Assembly: GCA_947683625.1 (NCBI GenBank)
Contig: CANTUR010000009.1
Location: 4,849,501-4,913,500, forward strand
DNA length: 64,000 bases
Reading direction: 5' to 3'
DNA from: Mallotus nudiflorus
Taxonomy: Eukaryota > Streptophyta > Magnoliopsida > Malpighiales > Euphorbiaceae
Shown: one piece after another, positions 20,109-32,106 of the stretch
How positions within the stretch are numbered: position 1 is the stretch's first letter
Layout of the letters: every line of letters starts with the position of its first letter
The notes under the pieces: generated by a model
The model's input: only the letters and a program-made list of their open reading frames with translations
What the model was told of the DNA's origin: nothing
Databases searched by the model: none
Program-made: the position numbers and the translations under genes

Positions 20109-21028
20109 AGAGAAATATATTCCAAGTGTTTTGTAATTTACTATCTTGAATTATTCTTTTATTTCTTTTGCATTTTTATCACATTCACTAGATTTTTTTT
20201 GCACACAATGAGCGCTCAGTCCCAAATTAACCCAACAATGGTTAGTATTTTACTACCTACGTTTCACTCAAACCTGGTGGTTGAATATTTGATTATTGTC
20301 ACTCATGACACGATCTTATCCACGTCGTATAGACCCTTAAGTGAGGAGATGTGTATGAATGTGTATCATTGTGGGAACTATAGCTTAATACCCAAGACTC
20401 AAGCTTATGTAGTGACTTAGCAGTTTTCCTTAGGCTTTCTCCCAAATGCATGTGTTTTATGCCATACAATGGATTCTTAAAATAAATCCTAAGCCGATTA
20501 TAAATGGACCTCATTAAAATTGGCCTCTCATGCCTATCAAGCCCATTATGGGTGAACCATGTCAAGATGGGTATTTCATGCCTATTCTTAACCTATTTTA
20601 AATGGATTTTGACAAGGTAGGCTTATAATGTTGGAATTTGACCCATTAAGAGTAGACTTTGGATTTATGTAAAGAATTCACTACTTGTTTGATTCATCTT
20701 GAGAGTTTTCATGTTCACATCGATCCTATTATCCCTTGTAGATGATTAAGACCTATACCAAAAATCCTAGGTGAGAGACTTGCCATTGAACATGTGTGCA
20801 GGAGAAATAATGGTAGAGGTCATCATTTTTGAAACTTTGTATTTTGTCTCTGTGTTATGTATATATTAAGTATGCTTTTTTATTTTCTTACTTTCTTTGA
20901 TTAATAAAACAAACTTGCATATCATGCATAATTTTGACATATGGTCTTACAATAATATAAATCCTTCGAGCTCCTTTAGGTGGGTTCGATCTAATTCTGG
21001 CAGTATAGTCAGAAATTCAGAAACAAAA
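20109..21028 (+). other. Leader between PBS and gag
   Basis: I recognise no protein domain here. A 73-codon frame at 20199-20420 has no family resemblance that I can see. Short repeats such as ATTATGGGTGAACCATGTCA and CCCATTAAGAGTAGACTT give an untranslated-leader appearance. Confidence 0.5.
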
Positions 21029-22300
21029 ATGGCAAGTGGTTTTGATCCTGAGGCCTTTAAAGCACAATTGAAAAAAGAGGTATTTGCTAAAACCCAGTCT
21101 ATAATGAGAGAGATAATAGGAGAGATAACCAAGTTAATTAGAGAAAACCAACCTACACAACCAACCAACCTTATTGATCTTGATATTGAAATCCTAGTAA
21201 GAGAAAGGGAAGGAGACAATGTGATAGTCTTGGTTGATCCGCCAAATCAAAGGAATCTGAGACAAGTTGAGAATGTGGAACAGTCTTATTAGCTAATAAT
21301 ATAACCAAGGCCATGCCTTAAATGCAGATGATGATGAATGAGAAGGGCATGGATGCTCTGCTGGACTATACTGATTTGAATCTGGATGAGGAGGATGATC
21401 CATTACCCTAGAAATTCAAATTCCCCGACATGAAAAAGTATTCTGGAACTGAGGACCCCCATTTGCACTTAAAGTAGTACATGACTTATATAAAAGCCAC
21501 AAAATTGACTGAAGACCAGATAGTCAAATAGTTCCCCATGTCATTGGAGGGTGCACCAATCTATTGGTATTATGCTTTAGAACCACACATCCATTCCAGT
21601 TGGAAAGAATTGTGCGGTATATTCGTGAAGCAGTATGGCCTTAATGTTCAATTGTAAGTATCTTTGAGGGATTTGCAGAATACTAGGCAGAGGTGTAATG
21701 AGTTTTTCACTAATTATTTAACTCATTGGAGGGGGAAGCTATCTCAAATGAGACACAAGTCTCCTGAGTCGGATCAACTGATGCTTGCAATGGAAGGGTG
21801 TGTTATGGCACTGTTTAAGAAATTGAGGGATTTGGGAATTTGAAACTTTGAAAAATCATATAGATTTAAGGTCTAAAAAGAGTCAGATTTGGCCTAGGAG
21901 AAGAGGTTCTTTAGGGGAGGATCTATGGGTAAGGATGGAGCCAATTCAAGTAGTAATGTGCATATCAATACCATTAGTGAGCTAAGTAACAATTTATAGA
22001 TTAATGCTATCAGGCAACCCCAAAGATTCTTAAATTTGGGTTAGCCTCTTTCTAAAGTCTTTGAGAAGCTTATCGAGAAGAACCTGTTATAACCCTTATC
22101 TTCACAGTAACCTTTGCCAGGTGCTAACATAAAGCTTTTTTGCAAATTCCATTAGAATATCAGACATGACATTGACAATTGTACTTGATTAAGACATAAA
22201 ATATAAGATTTAATTGATATGGCACTGACCCTGAGACAAGAAAGATAAACACCTAGAATAACCCTCTGCCTAATTACCAAAATGTACCACCACCCAACGC
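21029..22300 (+). pseudogene. Tat gag
   Basis: The ATG at 21029 gives MASGFDPEAFKAQLKKEVFA and a charged N-terminus up to a stop at 21292. The retrotrans_gag core follows: KFPDMKKYSGTEDPHLHLK, YMTYIKATKLTEDQIVK, FPMSLEGAPIYWYYALEP, WKELCGIFVKQYGLN and ESDQLMLAMEGC. Gag would form the particle shell. TAG replaces expected Gln at 21475-21477 and 21529-21531. C-terminal parts near 22000-22300 are readable only in fragments. Confidence 0.85.
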
Positions 22301-22779
22301 ACCCATATTAATGATCAACACCGGTTTAATAGAAGAGCAAGTCTTGAATTCTTTTATTGACAACACCCCTAGCTCACTAAAATCTAAACTTGAACCAAAG
22401 GACCCAAACCAAAATAAATAATTCATAAAGCCTATTGTGCATGTCTTGGATTTTTTAGAGTTTTGATGATGATAATGAGGAACGAGTTGATTTATGGGAT
22501 GATAGGGAAAGTAGATTGGGCCAATATGTGAGGAAGGTCGAGGAGAAAAGAGAAGAAGCTGAAACTATTGACTTTGAATAAGAAAAGATAGAGAATTTGG
22601 AGTAAGGGGAAGAATGAAGAAATATGGGGAAATTGTCACTGGTATTTCGGAGCTGCTTATACATTCCAAAGACCACCGGGAAGCACTACTTTGGGCTCTG
22701 GACTAGAAAAAGATCTTCATTAGTTGTACTTCCGAATAGATAGTTAATTCATTGACAGAAACCCCCTAAGGCACCATAT

Positions 22780-23250
22780 TGTTTTCTAGATGATGATTTA
22801 CCCTTGGAAGGGAGAGATCACCACAAAGCCTTACTCATCAAAGCTGAGGTAAAGGGAAAGATGACTTGCTATGTTATAGTAGATAATGGTTCTACCATTA
22901 ACCTGCTATGTTATCGAAGATAGGATTGATTGTGGTAGACTTAAAACCTTTTAAGGTAATCATTAAGGCCTATGATGATATAAAGAGGCTTGTTGAGGGG
23001 ACATTTATAGCTTTGGTCAAGATAGGACCTATCAAGACCTAGGTTGACTTATATGTAATTGATATTCTTGTGACCTTTACTATTTTATTATAAAGACCAT
23101 GGTTTCATTCCTTGGGTGGTGTGCCCTCCACTATATATTAGAAAATTAAGTTCCCGCATGAAGGTAAGATTGTCACCATCTTTGCAGAAACTGAAGTTGT
23201 TGTGGCTGCTCTAAACTTAGCTCCTAAAAAGATCCTTATAAGCTTGAGTT
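22780..23250 (+). pseudogene. Tat aspartic protease
   Basis: DDDLPLEGRDHHKALLIKAE is followed by MTCYVIVDNGSTINLLCY, the retropepsin active site in the DNGS form normal for Tat elements. Further downstream come RPWFHSLGGVPST- and KFPHEGK-type motifs in shifted frames. The protease would process the polyprotein; the frame here is broken several times. Confidence 0.8.
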
Positions 23251-23269
23251 TTGAGGTTTGAGCAATTTA

Positions 23270-23840
23270 TGGAAATGAAATAGACGAGAAGGTTCTTAAT
23301 ATGATACATAACATGAAATTCATGCTTGGCATGGGATTGGGAAAGAACTAAAGTGGACCCTCAAGATTTATAGAGCACAAAGTACCCATTCTGAAGCATG
23401 GGATACGATTTGAGTGGACTGATGATTTTGAAGAAGAAAATGATATTTGGGATCAGCTTGAGAAGAAAAAGGAAGAGATTGTGCTCGAGAGAAAGGCTTT
23501 GTGGGAGACTTTTATGAGGGAAGGCACCAGATATCCATATAATGGGGCTCTAGAACCTTTGTTGATGACTGGAGAAATGATCCCGAGATTTAAAATCTTT
23601 TTTGAGTTCATAAATAGAAAAAAGAAAGCCACTACAAAGGAAGTTCGTGTGGAAGAGTTGATACCAACTAAGGAAGAGTCTGAGAAGAACATAGCAACTT
23701 TGAAGTTAAAAAATGTCAATGATCAGGACAAGGAGCAAGATTTCAAAGCCTATATCCTTAGTTCCATCATGGATGTCTTTTATGATGATTTTGATGTTTC
23801 CCTTGCCCTTTTATTTGAAACTGATGATTTGTTCTTTTAA
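23270..23840 (+). pseudogene. G-patch and linker region of the Tat polyprotein
   Basis: MKFMLGMGLGKN-GPSRFIE-type residues near 23320-23380 form a G-patch motif, known between protease and RT in this lineage. A long open stretch follows: ILKHGIRFEWTDDFEEENDI, EEIVLERKALWETFMREGTR, YPYNGALEPLLMTGEMIPRF and FINRKKKATTKEVRVEELIP. This is the best-conserved frame of the element and ends in an acidic tail. Confidence 0.75.
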
Positions 23841-24199
23841 AAAATGCAATGAAGTCTAAGTTTTCTTATTTGTGTGATGTGTTTCTTAATGGTTATTCTA
23901 TTTGTAATGATCATTTCATGCATATGTTTGAAATTAATTCCACACAAACTAAATCATTTAATTTAGGCATAAATGATAACCCTAAAAATATATTACTTGC
24001 TTATGATTTAGCTCATGATGAAAGACAAAAAAAATGAAAGAAGCACTAATAAAAAGATAGAAAGTATTCGCTTGGGGGTATGAAGATATGTACTGGGATT
24101 GACAAAGAGATCTCCAAATACAAAATCCCTACATATCCTCACATGTCACCAATAAAATAGAAGAAGAGGTGGCTGAGGCCAGAATGAGCTTTTTTGGTT

Positions 24200-24920
24200 A
24201 AAGAAGAGGTCAAGAAACAACTAAAGGCAATGTTCCTAAAGGTGGTGGAGGACACCTAATGGTTAGCAAACATAGTTCCAGCTCCTAAGAAAGAAGGAAG
24301 GGTTAGAATGTGTGTAGATTATAGAGATATGAACAAGACTTACCAGAAAGATGATTTCCCACTGCCATTCATCAACACATTAGTTGATAGCATGGCTTCC
24401 AGTGTAATGCACTCTTTCATGGATGGGTTCTCAAGGTACAACTAGATTATAATGGTAGTAATGGATAAGCTGAAGATGTCCTTCATCACTGAGTGGGCCA
24501 TCTATTGTTATCTGGTAATGCCATTTGGACTACAAAATGCAGGAGCTACTTATCAGAGGATGGTGACTGCTCTGTTGCACGATATGATCCACAAAGAGAT
24601 AAAAGTGTATGTAGATGATATAATGATGAAATTTGTAACTATAGAAGGGCACTTTGAGGCTCTAGACAAGTTTCTAGCAAGGGCAGAAAAGTACAACCTC
24701 AGACTGAATCTAAAAAAGTGTGTTTTGGGGTAACGTCTGTTAAACTACTAGGATACATTATTAATCAGAAAGGAATATAAGTACACTTAGATAAGGTTAA
24801 AGTAATTAGAAAAATGCCCGCACCAAAGAATGAAAAAGAAGTCAAAGGGTTCATGGGGTGCATGTAGTATATTAGTAGGTTCATAGCTAAGTTGACTACT
24901 TTTTATAAGTCAATCTTCAA
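24200..24920 (+). pseudogene. Tat reverse transcriptase
   Basis: Motifs in order: WLANIVPAPKKEGRVRMCVD, YRDMNKTYQKDDFPLPFINT, SFMDGFSRYN, VMPFGLQNAGATYQRMVTAL, HKEIKVYVDDIMMK and YNLRLNLKKCVLG. The catalytic YVDD (around 24607-24618) is intact. The thumb/connection part (KGFMGCM, ISRFIAKLT) continues with frame breaks. RT copies genomic RNA into cDNA in the particle. Stops occur, for example, at Gln of YNQI. Confidence 0.9.
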
Positions 24921-24999
24921 GCTTCTAAAGAAGAATCAACCCGTGATATTCAAAACTATTAAGAACTATTTAATGATTCCTCTAGTCCTATAGCCACCA

Positions 25000-25350
25000 A
25001 AGTTAATAATCCTATATATGGCAATTAAGAAGGATGTAATAAGGGCAATGTTAACTTAAGAAAATAAAGGGAAAGTTGAACATGCAATGTATTACTTAAG
25101 TAAAAATCTCATGTAGTATGAAGCCAATTACAGTCTTGTAGAGAAAACATGTATAGTTATGATTTAGGTGACAAAGAAGCTTCGACATGACTTCTAATCT
25201 TACAAATTACAAACAGTTTCTTGACATGATCCTTTTGGGTACCTTCAACAAACTCCCTCACTCATGGGGAAGCTAGCTAAATGGTTAGTACTACTCACTA
25301 AATTTGACATAGATTATGTGACAAAGAAAGTAGTAAAAGGGAAGGTAGTA
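25000..25350 (+). pseudogene. Tat RNase H (first) remnant
   Basis: AMYYLSKNLM, a stop, then YEANYSLVEKTC, KKLRHDF and KLAKWLVLLTKFDIDYVTKK match the Ty3-type RNase H/connection that follows RT. Two or more stops interrupt it. Confidence 0.75.
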
Positions 25351-25446
25351 GTAGAGTTTTTAGCTTATAATCCAGTAGTTGATGAATAAGAATAGGAATT
25401 GAAATTTTCTAATGAATATCTAAGGGCCATAGAGGTACAATGATGG

Positions 25447-25850
25447 AAAATGTACTTTGATAAAGCTGTTAACAACAAAGGGGCTGGTGTTGGTATAATC
25501 CTGATCATGTCAGAAGGAGAAATGATCTTGATGGTAAAAAGACCCAAATTTGAGGTAACAAATAATCAAGCAGAGTATGAGTCTTGCATCTTCAGTTTGG
25601 AAGCATTGCGCAGTGTAGGGGTAGAGGATGTTATAATGTATGGGGATTCTATGTTAGTTGTAAAACAAGCTTTTAATAAGTGGGAAGTAAAGGAAGACAG
25701 GTTGTGCGTCTATTAGGATTATTTGGCTATAATTTCATTGTCCTTTATTCATTGTAAATTTATTCATCTACCAAGAGAAGAGAACCAAATAGCTAATGCC
25801 CTAGCTACTTTAGCTTTTATGTGGAAAAGTGGGAAATAAATAGAGGTTAA
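25447..25850 (+). pseudogene. Second, archaeal-type RNase H (aRH)
   Basis: WKMYFDKAVNNKGAGVGIIL, FEVTNNQAEYESCIFSLEAL and GVEDVIMYGDSMLVVKQAFN carry the D, E and D residues of an archaeal/plant-type RNase H. PREENQIANALATLA follows. An extra RNase H of this type between RT/RH and integrase is a recognised property of the Tat clade. Confidence 0.85.
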
Positions 25851-26019
25851 ACCTTTGATATTAACAAAGTCCTGAAGCCATTATTATAAAGCAATAAGGG
25901 TAATGCTGGTGGATGCCATTGAGAGGCCTTAGTTTTATAACTTACAGTGATACTTTGAAATAAGACAGTTCCTTGAGGATGTCGACAAGAAAGGGAGGAT
26001 GTCTTTGTGAATTCTATCT

Positions 26020-27170
26020 CAGTAGTTTATTAGTTATAATGAAATGTTGTACAAAAGGATGCCTACTGGTGTCCACTTGAGATGTGTCGATAAAGTGGAA
26101 GCTCATAGGCTTATAGAAGCAGTCCATAAGGGAGTGTGTGGGCCATATATGAATAGGATAATCCTAGCAAAAAAAATAATTTGTTAAGGTTATTTTTAGA
26201 TTACCATGGAAATAAATTACATTAAGTTTGTAAAGAGGTGCCACAACTGCCAAACTTATGGGGATGTGAGCCATCTGCCTTCTATGGAACTCCAGGGAAT
26301 GATTTCTCCTTGGCCATTTGTAGTTTAGGGAATTGATATAATAGGAGAGATAAGGCTGAGGGCATCGAACAATCATCGATACATTATCGTGGCAATAAAC
26401 TATTTCTCCAAATGGGTTGAGGTTGAATCCTATACCATTATCGGCTCAAAGCAAATGTCGAGGTTTAATGAGAAAAACATAATATGTAGATATAGATTAC
26501 TGCACCATATTGTTACTAATAACAACATTTAATTTCATGTAGAGATGGCTGCATTGTTAAGACTATAAAATTGAGCATCATAAATCATCTTTGTACAGGC
26601 CATAAACAAATGAGGCAGTGGAAGTTACAAATATAAAATGTGAAGAAAATTTTAACCATGATGATGGAAAATTATTGGGACTGGGTGGATTACTTGTAGT
26701 TTGCATTATAGGGATACAAAACTGCTGCCATAATGTCAACAGAGGTCACTTTGTATTCCTTAGTGTATGGGTGCGAAGCTGTGTTACCAATAGACGTTTT
26801 CGATCATTAAGGGTTCTTTTAGAGTCCAAGATCCCTAAGTACCAATGGGTGAAAAGTTGACTGGCATACTTGACATTGTTGGATGAGAAGAGGATAAGAG
26901 CTCTGTATCACTCTCAGTTGTATAAGAAGAGGATAGCCTAGACTTATAATAAGAAAATCAAGCTAGGAAAGATTAAAGAGGTATATTTATTATTAAAACT
27001 CATAAAGCCGATCATGACCGACCTGCAAGGGAAATTCAAGCTGAATTGGGAAGGCCCATACATGGTGAAAAAGATATTTTCCAAAAGTGGTACCATCTTA
27101 TTTGACATCAAAGGGAATGGGTTTTGAGAGCCTATTAATTTGGACAACCTTAAAAAGTACTTTCTGTAAA
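26020..27170 (+). pseudogene. Tat integrase
   Basis: The zinc-binding part reads EAHRLIEAVHKGVCGPYM and KRCHNCQTYGDVSH. The core begins WPFVV-GIDIIGEI and HRYIIVAINYFSKWVEVES. The second catalytic Asp region is VTNNNI instead of V-DNG, and the Glu region (N--VEVTN) is frameshifted. C-terminal residues such as PIHGEKDIF appear before the stop region near 27170. Integrase would insert the cDNA; this copy cannot. Confidence 0.85.
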
Positions 27171-27185
27171 AATCTTGCTAGGGAG

Positions 27186-27300
27186 AAAACCTCGAAAAGA
27201 GGTTGTCTAAGCAAAAGTTAGAGACAAAAATTATGAAAAATTAAAAAGTCCTACTAGATTAAAAACCTCAAAAGAGGTGGTCCAAGCAAAGGTTAATGAT
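27186..27300. repeat. Short direct repeat after pol
   Basis: AAAACCTCGAAAAGAGGTTG..CTAAGCAAAAGTTA and AAAACCTCAAAAGAGGTGG..CCAAGCAAAGGTTA lie about 75 bp apart. Confidence 0.75.
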
Positions 27301-28186
27301 AAGTTAAGAGGAGAGAGAGAGGAAAAAATAGTTAGTTAGAAGACTTGCCAAGCCAACTAACAACATGAGATGTGTCAAAAGCAAAATGTATATATAGATT
27401 GTGATTAAATTAAATGAAATAGATTGCTTTACTTATTATTAAGTATCGGGTTAAATGTCTATTACAAAATGTTTAACTAAAAGGAAACTCTATTTAACAA
27501 TAGGAAAATTATAACTTAATTCATGATCTAATTTTGTTTTCTTTTCTTTTGTTGAGCACCCTCAACACTCGATGCTTGCAATTATATTATCCTTTTATTT
27601 TTAATAAACTCATCTTTCTCTAAGAGTTGTAATTAAATCCATGCTTTGTAATGATCATTGATAGTCTGATCTTCATTGTATTCTATGTTTCTTTTAATGA
27701 TTTTATGACGCTAGGTAACAATTAAGTTGTCCAGGAAATTTTGAGAGTGGGGTCTCGATTCAAACTTATGAACCAACCCCATAGTCATTTGCTTATGCCC
27801 ATACTAATGATAGAGATGAGCAAAGTTGTAAAAAGTATTAAAATGGAGGTCGGCAATCAGAACACAGTAAGTGTAAGATCGAATAGTCATGTGTTGCAAC
27901 CTCCACTATGGGCACATCCATTGGATTAGAGTATCGGGGAATGTTGATAGCTAGCTCTAAATGTCCTCTAGTATGGAATGCAACTTTTTAGTTTGGTAAT
28001 GCTTGGCTATATAACATGCTATGTCTCAGGGAGGTTCAAGTAGTCTCAGTTTCTCATACAACCACATCTGTAAGAGTGATGGGTATGTAAAAATGTCAGT
28101 AAATCAAAAATAGAAGTCAGAGAAAAAGAAACTTGCCTCTAACAAGAGCGGGCTTCCATAGAGTCGCTTGGTCTTCATAAAGTTGT

Positions 28187-28456
28187 TTAGTCAGATGATG
28201 TTTCTACTAGAATGAGGGGGAAAGGGTTAGGTTCTACTTCTACTTGGTCTAGAATATGGAGGAGTCTTGAATCATAATTTTTGGAAAGGGAAATGACCAT
28301 AAATTGAGCGTACAAACAAATGGCCATTATTTGGGGCCAATAGACTTCTCCCTTATCTATGTCTACAATAACTTTAAGGAAACGTTCTAACATAATCCTC
28401 GAGCTAAGAAGGTAATGAGATGAAGACTGGGGTGGAAGACTGAACAGTCGGGCCAT
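28187..28456 (-). pseudogene. Antisense ORF fragment resembling plant DUF7745-type ORFs
   Basis: The 89-codon minus-strand frame includes YWPQIMAICLYAQFMVISLS, RLLHILDQVEVEPNPFPLIL and VETSSD. The combination of a hydrophobic strand, LDQV and NP-P-ILAET-like residues resembles the transposon-associated plant domain often annotated DUF7745. That name is from memory and only tentative. It lies 3' of the PMD gene on the same antisense strand and could be its displaced part or a second cargo gene. Confidence 0.4.
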
Positions 28457-28859
28457 TTAATATTACACATAACATGAGTGTGGAATTTCGAGTGTAGGGA
28501 CTGTGAGTTAGCAAGAGGAATTTATTTGACAACCTAGAAGGGCTTCAAACTCCTTTGGTAGGGGGGATAATTCAACTATATTGAACCTAGAATACATGTT
28601 TTTTAGGATCTTAGAACTAGACTACTACATGGAGAAAAAGGAAATTAATTCTTTTAGCATGGAGTGATTTGAAGACTAATAAGTGAAATGGCTCCAATTT
28701 AAGCTTTTCAATATTAGTTATAGTAGTTTAAGGCTTCTTTCAGTCATAATTCAAGCTTTTGGAAGTATTTAGAGAGAGAAAATGGATGTTTAGGATGGAG
28801 ATGTCTGAAAATAGGGTTGAATATAAAGAATTAGGAGTTTAAAGAGGAGAAACTAACCC

Positions 28860-28975
28860 TGTGCTAAGGCGATCACCTCATTGAAGAGGCATCATCTCAT
28901 CAAAGAGGTGTCACCTCAGCAAGAAGAGGTGATCACCTCTTTAGTAAAATGCCATGAGGCAATCCCTTCTCTAAC
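28860..28975. repeat. Palindrome cluster C (internal, Tat element)
   Basis: Several GAGGYGAT/ATCRCCTC words. The perfect 18-bp palindrome AAGAGGTGATCACCTCTT is at 28924-28941. Confidence 0.85.
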
Positions 28976-29218
28976 AATGGATGGTTGAAAGCTTCTGATG
29001 GTATTAGGCAGTCTCAACCTTATAAAGCTTAATATGGTAGCCATAAACGCATTCATAGAATCATTAATGCTAGATTGTATATGAAAATTAAAGTTGATTG
29101 AAACAAAAGTTGAATCATGTAAACATCCAACAAAAAAAATTTAAAAATATGAAAATATTAAAATTAAACAACTAGCTAAAGCAATAATAAAAAAGAATAG
29201 TTCATAGGCCCTAATCTA

Positions 29219-31749
29219 TCAAGTGTCTGACTTGGTGCCCTCAGGATCATCCCCTTCTTTTGCGCCGTCATCATCCCCATCCTTATCATCATCATTCTTG
29301 TTGATCTAAAGGACTTTAATCAGGTGCTCAAGGGTAGCAATTCTTACCTAGTTAGCCTTATCATGATCCTGCTCAAGCTAACCATAGGTTAGTAAATCAT
29401 ACTAGCATGTATACATATAAATGTAAGAGAGATTGCTACCTTCCACTGTTGGTTAATGTGTAACATATAGTCCTATTGAGCCTTAATCATCTGGTACATT
29501 TATAGGCCATACTCCAAATGAATCTGCATTATTAGAAGAATGTCAAAACTAACAAATATGTTAAGAATGATTTAAAAGGCAGGTTAAAAGCAAACTCATA
29601 TTATTGGAATGCTTAGGAGTACATGAATGTGTGAGGTCCTCATCCAGGGTTAGGAATTGATGAGATAACTCTTTGGGAGGAACCCAACAATGAGCCAAGG
29701 GATCATAAGGTGTGAATGAAGTTGCCATCAACGAACTGAGAGTTGGAGGTGGTGGGGGGTCTCATCTACTCAGCTGCAGTTGAAGTTCCCTCGTTACTCA
29801 GATCGAGATGACATCTCTGAGGCTCTCTTTCTTGTACCTAGGGTCTAGCCTAGGGTGCAAGTCTGGTCGCTGTAGCCTAAAAATAAAAAAACCATATTAG
29901 GACATGATAATCTTAAATGAAAAGAGAGTATCAAACAATTCAGAAGTAGAGGCAACAATAGAGGGAACTATTAGCAAGAGGTGAGTCCAAAAAAACTCCA
30001 TGTACTAGCTCTTGATTTGAACCATGTGGTCCATGGTTGGCTCTTCAGTGATAGCTTGATCAATCTCAACACCCTCTAGCTCATGAACCCACAATATACT
30101 CCTTGGAGGGGATTTGAGCATGCACCTCATGCTAGCTTCTCAGTTCTAGTTCAGAACCTGCTTACTAAGGTATTAGATTCGATAGCCCAACCTATGAAGG
30201 AGGACCCTCCTCTGAGCTAATGGAAGCATCAATAGGTAAGTGAGTCAAATTAGCAAAATTACTAATATGGATATAATTATTGTTGTTATCGCATCCTATG
30301 TCATAGAGTTCAAGTGTTGTTGATGGATGTGTACTCAGGCTAGATGTCTATTTAGAACACGACTAATGCCTTACCTGTTGATGGTGGGGAAATCATCCCC
30401 CACTCGTAGCACTCTAACGAGCAACTCTAGCTCCAGGGCCTAAACCTATTAAAGAAAGAGGGATAACAGGTGCTAGTGAACAGATGTGGAAATAAATCAA
30501 GAAGAGGGAAGGTAGAGCTTACTAGAACGGTATACTAAAAGCCGTAGAAACTCTTAGCCCTATGGACCATCTCATCTATGCTCCGGTATAGATAGGCTAG
30601 AGCACAGCTGCCCTAATCGTATATAGACACCTGATTTAAGTCCCGTAGGGGTAGCAAAAACATTAAGTCCATCGAGCTGGTAGTGTTAGTAAATAAGGTG
30701 GTTCTAAGAAGATAAATTAGAAAGGCTCACACCACCTGGTCAATCTCATGAGGAGTGATTATCACCATAGCTTTGTGCTCGGTATAGAAGCTTTAGATTG
30801 AATCAAGTTTGAGGGTCTGAGTCCCCTTTATATTTGGGATGGCAGCCTTGTCTAGAGCCAGCTACTATAGGCTCACATTGAAGGGAATAGGATGTCTGGC
30901 ACACGTAATCCTAGTGATATTAGTAAAGGAGATAGGATCCGGAGTGAGCTCCCTAAATGGGAGGTGGAAAGTGTGTATCATATCAAACTATCTCTCCATC
31001 AACGCGTGGAGTGATTGGTAGTCTATCCAACCCTGCTCTATAAGAAGTGAGAGTATAAAGTCCTCAAACTCGATGTTCTAGATTTGGTCCTTCTGATCCT
31101 CAATTAAGTCATTATAGAAAACCTAAGCCCTATAGAAATTTTCGGCACCCTTAAATGTCTATGCATCATATTGTAAAAAAGGAATCAGGGAAGTTGAATT
31201 AATATAGTACAAATTTGCTATTTTTTGAACTAAAAAATGATTAAATAATTGTAAACAAGCTGGTTTGCCCTGTTATAGAGGCATAACGCCTTATGGATGA
31301 GATAATTGCCTCATCGTAGTGGCGACCACCTCTCTATAAGAGGTGATGCCCTTGTGTGCTAGCAAAAAGGCGATAATCTCTTGTCATGAGGTAATTGCCC
31401 CATGGGTGAGGTGATCGCCTCAACAAAGAGATGATCATCTCTACATAGCGAAGGAAAGCGAACAGTCTCCAATTTTTCACCAAATCTATAAAAATGCATG
31501 TTTAATTAATCTATTTTTCAATCTAAAATGATAAATGAATATAAATATAACCTAACCTAATATGATTTGTAAGGAAAGTGAGAAGGATTCAGATACTAAC
31601 CTCTCCGAATGCTGATGAACAAATTGACTTCTTAAATCTGCCAATAGAGGAATTGTGTCTCCCTTTGACAATCTGAGACTACATGGACTGTTTGTAAAAG
31701 GTGGAATTTGATCCCACTTGAGCATGGGTGGTATTATCTCGTCATCCAT
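29219..31749 (-). pseudogene. Antisense multi-exon plant mobile domain (PMD) gene inside the Tat element
   Basis: The ATG at 31749 (minus) starts MDDEIIPPMLKWDQIPPFT, an exon ending at a donor near 31601. After an AG acceptor near 31165 comes GAENFYRA, IEQGWIDYQSLHALMER, MIHTFHLPFRELTPDPISFT, ARHPIPFNVSL, RAFLIYLLRTTLFTN, LPLRDLNQVSIYD and CALAYLYRSIDEMVH. The ER(W)--THTFHLP-E-TP and ALAYLYRSLD patterns are those of the PMD (aminotransferase-like, MAIN/MAIL1) family. An 84-bp phase-0 exon (29440-29523, ending INQQWK/GT) and a last exon (29219-29377: LEQDHDKA, acidic DDDKDGDDDGAKEGDDPEG, stop) follow. Stops replace expected Trp and Gln. Some PMD genes are nuclear; others travel with transposons. 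The role for this element is unknown. Confidence 0.8.
31265..31450. repeat. Palindrome cluster D (internal, Tat element, in the PMD gene's first intron)
   Basis: Contains TGAGGTGATCGCCTCA at 31407-31422 (one mismatch from a palindrome) and the perfect 16-bp palindrome AGAGATGATCATCTCT at 31427-31442. Several weaker copies precede them. Confidence 0.85.
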
Positions 31750-32106
31750 TTTCAAAGAGTACAAGTGCGAGAAAGAAGGACAAAAGGGAAGTAGAAGAGA
31801 AGAAGAGGAAGAAAAAGGAAAAGAAAAGTGTGTTTTTATAATAAAAAAGGGGGGGGGGGTTTGAGTTAGGTTTTTTAGAAAAGAGGAGAAAAATAACAAA
31901 AGGAAGAATAGAGGGATTAATTTCAGAAAAAGAGAATCCAAAAAAAAGGAAATAGTGTAATGAAGAAAATTCCCCGGTAGCATCTCATGAATCAAAGTTA
32001 TGGGATGGAAGTTTTCTAGTTGACCTTATAAATTAAGTGACATAATGGGGCCAGGAAAACCTAAGGATTATGTTTTAGAAGAGAGGGCTGCTTCAGTTTT
32101 ATCCCC

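Noticed and set aside
20199..20420. 73-codon frame in the Tat leader as an extra upstream ORF
   Set aside because: Some Tat/Ogre elements carry an ORF before gag, but this frame shows no family motif and no continuation in adjacent frames.
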